From Gammaproteobacteria bacterium (GTDB lineage: Bacteria > Pseudomonadota > Gammaproteobacteria > UBA1113), in assembly GCA_019752835.1 (NCBI GenBank), contig JAIELR010000201.1, positions 1 through 9,084 of the forward strand: DNA of 9,084 nt. The letters run 5' to 3'. The notes below the pieces were generated by a model, which saw only the letters and a list, made by a program, of their open reading frames with translations, searched no databases and had not been told where the DNA came from. Within the stretch, counting starts at the first letter, position 1. Every line of letters begins with the position of its first letter. The position numbers and the translations under genes were made by a program. Shown here piece after piece: positions 5,980-9,084 of the stretch.

Positions 5980-6369
5980 ATGTCTACTGTTAATAAAAAT
6001 GTTGCTCGTCTACGCCGTGCTAAACGTGGACGTAAGAAAGTTGAGGAGTTGCATTTGCGAGATCCTAACTTGGTGCGGATTAATATTGTTAAAAGCAATA
6101 CGCATATAGGCGCACAGTTTATAAAAATGGATCCTCTTACTGGGAAATCCGTTGTTTTAGCTTGTGTTTCTACTCAGCAAGAAGCTATAAAGGCTCAATG
6201 CAAATATACAGGTAATATTGCCGCGGCAATTATCGTAGGTAAAACACTTGCAGAAAAAGCAATTGCCTTGAATGTTACAAAAATTGCATTTGATCGTGCC
6301 GGACATAAGTACCATGGTCGTGTAAAAGCTTTGGCCGATGCTGCGCGTGAAGGCGGCTTGAATTTTTAA
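5980..6369 (+). CDS. rplR: 50S ribosomal protein L18
   Basis: L18 binds 5S rRNA and joins it to the central protuberance together with L5. The 129 residues exceed E. coli L18 (117) by 12: about eight extra before the conserved beta-sheet and four in the loop KMDPLTGKS. Core motifs are VARLRRAKRGRKKV in the basic N terminus, KYTGNIAAAIIVGKTLAEKA, and the C-terminal signature FDRAGHKYHGRVKALADAAREGGLNF. The stop codon of rplF overlaps AGGA (5967-5970), nine bases before the ATG, which serves as the SD. Confidence 0.97.
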   Translation: MSTVNKNVARLRRAKRGRKKVEELHLRDPNLVRINIVKSNTHIGAQFIKMDPLTGKSVVLACVSTQQEAIKAQCKYTGNIAAAIIVGKTLAEKAIALNVTKIAFDRAGHKYHGRVKALADAAREGGLNF

Positions 6370-6380
6370 TAGGTGAAAAT

Positions 6381-6872
6381 ATGACAAAGACGGATGGTAA
6401 TCTTGAACGTTTAATTAAAGTTAATCGCGTAAGCAAGACAGGTAAAGGCGGTCGTAGAATGTCTTTTTCCGCTATTGGTGTTGTTGGTGATGGCGCAGGT
6501 CGCGTTGGCATAGGTCATGGCAAGTCCAACGAAGTTCCGCCAAGTATCCAAAAAGCGATGGGTAACGCTGGTAAAAATATGGTTCGCGTTTATTTAAACG
6601 GAGATACCATTTTTCATAAAACAATCGCAAAATTTGGTGCTACTAAGGTTATTATCATGTCAGCGCCTGAGGGGACTGGTATTATTGCTTGTGCTGCATT
6701 GCGATCCCTTTTTGAGGTTTTAGGTCTTAAGAATGTTGTTGCTAAAGTTATAGGTTCTGCTAACGCTATTAACGTTGTGCGCGCTGGATTGCTTGCTTTG
6801 CAGTCAGTTAAATCCCCTGAAAGGATGGCCGAAAAACGTGGTAAACAGGTTGACGAAATTATAGGTGGATAA
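6381..6872 (+). CDS. rpsE: 30S ribosomal protein S5
   Basis: S5 lies at the mRNA entry channel with S3 and S4 and affects decoding accuracy. The 163 residues (E. coli 167) have the double-stranded-RNA-binding-like N domain with [47 protein letters not shown] (about 15-61) and a C domain with [42 protein letters not shown]. The VSKTxKGGR loop, where spectinomycin-resistance changes map in E. coli, has Gly for Val after SKT (SKTGKGGR); its effect is unknown. The SD AGGTGA (6371-6376) is close before the ATG. It lies 11 bases after rplR and four before rpmD. Confidence 0.98.
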   Translation: MTKTDGNLERLIKVNRVSKTGKGGRRMSFSAIGVVGDGAGRVGIGHGKSNEVPPSIQKAMGNAGKNMVRVYLNGDTIFHKTIAKFGATKVIIMSAPEGTGIIACAALRSLFEVLGLKNVVAKVIGSANAINVVRAGLLALQSVKSPERMAEKRGKQVDEIIGG

Positions 6873-6876
6873 TTCC

Positions 6877-7068
6877 ATGACTAAGAAAGAGAAAATGCTT
6901 GAGGTTAAGCTCATAAAAAGTTTGAATCGTCGTACTGATCGTCAAATCGATACAGTTAAAGGATTAGGACTGCGTCGTATTAATCACGTAGTAACTTTGC
7001 AGGATACGCCTGCTATTAGAGGTATGATAAACAAAGTTTCATTTTTGTTGCATGTAGAGGAAATTTAA
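6877..7068 (+). CDS. rpmD: 50S ribosomal protein L30
   Basis: L30 is a small globular large-subunit protein. From the ATG at 6877 the product has 63 residues (E. coli 59), with [53 protein letters not shown], matching the family over its whole length. Two other starts are possible: a GTG at 6865 that would overlap the end of rpsE, and an ATG at 6895 giving a shorter product without a good SD. GGTGG at 6864-6868 is eight bases from 6877, which supports the middle choice. It is four bases after rpsE and two before rplO. Confidence 0.94.
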   Translation: MTKKEKMLEVKLIKSLNRRTDRQIDTVKGLGLRRINHVVTLQDTPAIRGMINKVSFLLHVEEI

Positions 7069-7070
7069 TA

Positions 7071-7505
7071 ATGCGTTTAAACTCACTTAAGCCTGCCGAA
7101 GGCTCAAAAAAGAAAGCTACTCGGGTTGGACGCGGCTGGAGCTCAGGTTTGGGTAAGACCTGCGGTAAAGGTCAAAAAGGTCAAACCTCACGCGGTAAAG
7201 GTAAAGTTGCGATTGGTTTCGAAGGCGGTCAAATGCCTTTTCATCGCCGTATTCCTAAAAGCGGTTTTAACTCTAAGAAATCGTTGATTACTGGAGAGCT
7301 TAGATTGTCTGAGCTGAATAATTTGCCGACTGATGAATTTGATTTGGAAACATTAATTGCCTTGGATGTTTTTGATCGAAATACGAAATTTGTTAAAGTT
7401 ATCTCAACCGGTGTTATAGAGCGTGCTGTTACAATCAGAGGCTTGCGCGTAACGGCAGCTGCGCGTGCTGCGATTGAAGCGGCTGGTGGTAAGGTTGAGT
7501 TATAA
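7071..7505 (+). CDS. rplO: 50S ribosomal protein L15
   Basis: L15 has a long N-terminal extension threading into 23S rRNA and a globular C-terminal domain, and acts in late 50S assembly. The length of 144 residues equals that of E. coli L15. The glycine- and lysine-rich extension is clear: [47 protein letters not shown] (residues about 19-66). The C domain ends [22 protein letters not shown] at 7057-7060 is ten bases before the ATG, within rpmD. The TAA stop overlaps the secY ATG (TAATG), so secY translation is probably coupled to rplO. Confidence 0.98.
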   Translation: MRLNSLKPAEGSKKKATRVGRGWSSGLGKTCGKGQKGQTSRGKGKVAIGFEGGQMPFHRRIPKSGFNSKKSLITGELRLSELNNLPTDEFDLETLIALDVFDRNTKFVKVISTGVIERAVTIRGLRVTAAARAAIEAAGGKVEL

Positions 7506-8848
7506 TGGCAAAAGCAAGTCTAGGCTCAGCGGGCTCCCGTTCTGGATTAACTGAATTATGGCAACGTTTATTATTTGTTGTTTTTGGTATTTTAATTTTT
7601 AGAATTGGTGCACATATTCCTGTTCCTGGTCTTGATCCAGTTCAATTAGCTGCTTTTTTTAAGCAAAATGATAATGGAATGTTAGGCTATTTTAATATGT
7701 TTTCTGGTGGCGCACTTAAACGGTTTACCGTTTTTGCGTTGGGTGTTATGCCCTATATCTCAGCCTCCATTATTATACAATTGTTTAGCTCAATATCGCC
7801 TTCATTAGAACAGTTGAAAAAAGAGGGTGAGTCTGGACGGCGTAAAATTAATCAATATACACGTTATGCCACACTGTTTCTTGCGTTTTTCCAGTCCTTG
7901 GGCTTTGCTCTTTATCTTGCTAAGCAGCATATTGCGTTAAATCCAACCATTGGTTTTTATTTTACAGCGTCTTTAACCTTGACCGCTGGAACCTTGTTTT
8001 TAATGTGGATAGGTGAACAAATTACCGAGCGCGGTATAGGTAATGGAATATCTCTGATCATTTTTTCTGGAATTGTCTCAGGTCTTCCCAGTGCAATTGG
8101 TAGAACTCTTGAACAGGTTCGTGAAGGACAAATGCAATTTTTGGTTATGTTAGTTGTTTTAGCGGTGGTTTTATTTGTAACAGGTTTCGTTGTGTTTATG
8201 GAGCGAGCTCAGCGCAAAATCACCATAAATTATGCAAAGAGACAACAAGGTCGAAAGGTATATGCTGCACAAACGAGCCATTTACCTCTGAAAATAAATA
8301 TGGCGGGCGTTATTCCTCCTATATTTGCTTCAGCCATTATTATGTTTCCTGCATCAATAGCACAATTATTTGGTGGTGGAACTGGCAGCGGTTGGTTGAG
8401 TGATATTGGGTTTGCCTTAATGCCTGGCCAACCGCTTTATTTGCTTGTTTATACTGTTGCTACGGTGTTTTTCTGTTTCTTTTATACGGCCTTGGTCTTT
8501 AACCCCAAAGACACTGCTGAGAATTTAAAAAAATCGGGTGCTTTTATTCCGGGCATACGCCCAGGTGAACAAACAGCCCGGTATATTGATACGGTTATGA
8601 CTCGGCTTACGGTTGTTGGCTCTATTTATCTAGTGCTTGTTGCATTGATGCCAGAGTTTTTAACGGTAGTTTGGAATGTTCCCTTCTATTTTGGGGGAAC
8701 ATCCTTGTTGATCATAGTGGTAGTGTTAATGGACTTTATTGCTCAAATACAAGCGCATATAATGTCACAGCGCTATGAATCATTGCTAAAAAAAGCAAAT
8801 TTAAAAGGAACGGGTGCGGCTAATTCTCCTTTGGGTTTGCTGCGGTAG
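7505..8848 (+). CDS. secY: Preprotein translocase channel subunit SecY
   Basis: SecY forms the protein-conducting channel of the inner membrane with SecE and SecG, working with SecA and the ribosome. The 447 residues (E. coli 443) carry ten predicted membrane segments, at roughly 20-40, 74-95, 118-138, 151-172, 180-195, 212-232, 267-288, 311-333, 366-386 and 396-416. The plug region lies around 60-73 ([15 protein letters not shown]), followed by [17 protein letters not shown]. Cytosolic loop motifs are [20 protein letters not shown] and [18 protein letters not shown], containing the conserved arginine that SecA and ribosome binding depend on. The C-terminal end, [12 protein letters not shown], is followed by [12 protein letters not shown]. 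Its TAG stop lies within the first bases of a REP-like unit (GTAGCCCG at 8845). Confidence 0.98.
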   Translation: MAKASLGSAGSRSGLTELWQRLLFVVFGILIFRIGAHIPVPGLDPVQLAAFFKQNDNGMLGYFNMFSGGALKRFTVFALGVMPYISASIIIQLFSSISPSLEQLKKEGESGRRKINQYTRYATLFLAFFQSLGFALYLAKQHIALNPTIGFYFTASLTLTAGTLFLMWIGEQITERGIGNGISLIIFSGIVSGLPSAIGRTLEQVREGQMQFLVMLVVLAVVLFVTGFVVFMERAQRKITINYAKRQQGRKVYAAQTSHLPLKINMAGVIPPIFASAIIMFPASIAQLFGGGTGSGWLSDIGFALMPGQPLYLLVYTVATVFFCFFYTALVFNPKDTAENLKKSGAFIPGIRPGEQTARYIDTVMTRLTVVGSIYLVLVALMPEFLTVVWNVPFYFGGTSLLIIVVVLMDFIAQIQAHIMSQRYESLLKKANLKGTGAANSPLGLLR

Positions 8849-8891
8849 CCCGTGATTCGTCGCCTGGATGCGGCGCAGCGTAATCTGGGGT
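8845..8891. repeat. Degenerate REP-like unit overlapping the secY stop
   Basis: It starts GTAGCCCG and continues CCTGGATG, GCGCAGCG, AATCTGGGGT, a variant of the unit at 8916-8960 without the CCCTCGGCGAAGCC inner block. The two run in the same direction, 71 bases apart from start to start. The secY stop TAG is bases 2-4 of the unit. Confidence 0.65.
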
Positions 8892-8915
8892 AAAGTGCGG
8901 AATTTGAGGTGATTT

Positions 8916-9029
8916 GTAGCCTGGATGAAGCGCAGCGCCCTCGGCGAAGCCAAATCCGGGGTGAGATATCGTCAGGACACATTTCCCGGATTTGGCTTCG
9001 CCGAGGGCGCTGCGTTGCATTCGGGCTAC
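8916..9029. repeat. REP-like inverted pair with perfect 30-bp stem between secY and rpmJ
   Basis: Bases 8931-8960 and 8985-9014 are perfect reverse complements over 30 bp, with a 24-base loop. Outside the stem the ends stay related: GTAGCCTGGATGAAG at 8916-8930 against TTGCATTCGGGCTAC at 9015-9029, 11 of 15 matching. Each arm contains GGCGAAGCC, itself a small hairpin. The pattern GTAGCC(C/T)GGATG..GCGCAGCG..AATCCGGG is typical of dispersed REP-type sequences in proteobacteria, often mobilised by RAYT (IS200/IS605-like) transposases; none is in this window. As RNA the helix would be very stable and could block exonucleases or slow polymerase. No T-run follows, so a simple intrinsic terminator is unlikely. 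Confidence 0.85.
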
Positions 9030-9060
9030 GATTATGAAAAAGTATTTTCGGAGAATGATA

Positions 9061-9084
9061 ATGAAAGTAAGAGCATCGGTAAAA
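9061..9084 (+). CDS. rpmJ: 50S ribosomal protein L36, 3' end outside window
   Basis: Only eight codons are visible, reading MKVRASVK, which is the invariant start of the short L36 and fits the position after secY in gammaproteobacterial spc operons. GGAG at 9050-9053 is seven bases before the ATG. An in-frame ATG at 9034 would add nine residues not found in L36 and is not preferred. Whether this is the zinc-binding (CxxC) form cannot be seen. Transcripts from the spc promoter must pass the large palindrome at 8916-9029 to reach it. Confidence 0.9.

Noticed and set aside
8773..9020. Two minus-strand frames over the secY end and the REP-like repeats
   Set aside because: They translate the palindromic repeats and the tail of secY; low-complexity arginine/proline-rich output with no family features.
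8985..9045. Intrinsic terminator after secY
   Set aside because: The stem is strong but the following bases (GATTATGAAAAAG) contain no T-run on the + strand, and rpmJ follows with its own SD.
9034..9060. Upstream in-frame ATG for rpmJ
   Set aside because: Would add nine residues not found in L36; the ATG at 9061 has GGAG at the right distance and starts the conserved MKVRASVK.

Overview
The window is a near-complete run of the bacterial S10-spc ribosomal protein gene cluster, all on the + strand, in this order: rplB (5' cut by the window), rpsS, rplV, rpsC, rplP, rpmC, rpsQ, rplN, rplX, rplE, rpsN, rpsH, rplF, rplR, rpsE, rpmD, rplO, secY and the first eight codons of rpmJ. Order and content match the Escherichia coli layout. 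Three things point to a gammaproteobacterium: the zinc-free S14, a spc-type promoter placed as in E. coli, and close protein similarity throughout. The low-to-moderate GC (about 40 percent by eye) and the flavour of the proteins would fit a Legionella/Coxiella-type lineage, but that is a guess; genus cannot be assigned.

Layout: 1-3121 is the distal S10 operon (L2 to S17). 3122-3306 is a 185-base gap with a good extended -10 promoter resembling the E. coli spc promoter. 3307-8848 is the spc operon through secY, tightly packed, with three TAATG stop/start overlaps (rplP/rpmC, rplE/rpsN, rplO/secY). 8849-9060 is a repeat-filled gap before rpmJ. No minus-strand gene, tRNA, transposase or CRISPR is visible.

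The proteins are housekeeping parts of both ribosomal subunits plus the SecY translocon channel. The unusual content is in the gaps. Three palindromic repeat elements, unrelated to one another, sit inside this normally compact operon: a 60-bp double-hairpin element between rpsS and rplV (965-1024); a 125-bp long-inverted-repeat element between rpmC and rpsQ (2727-2851), whose terminus supplies the rpsQ ribosome binding site; and a REP-like cluster between secY and rpmJ (8845-9029) with a perfect 30-bp inverted repeat, whose first bases include the secY stop codon. Each lies at or within two bases of a gene-control signal or reading-frame end.

The other oddity is the left edge. The first ~115 bases are in frame with rplB but very AT-rich (27 G+C in bases 1-120 by hand count, against 49 in 121-240) and do not resemble the normally invariant part of L2 expected there. 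No clear new protein system is present; the best leads are the repeats as expression elements and the abnormal L2 segment.
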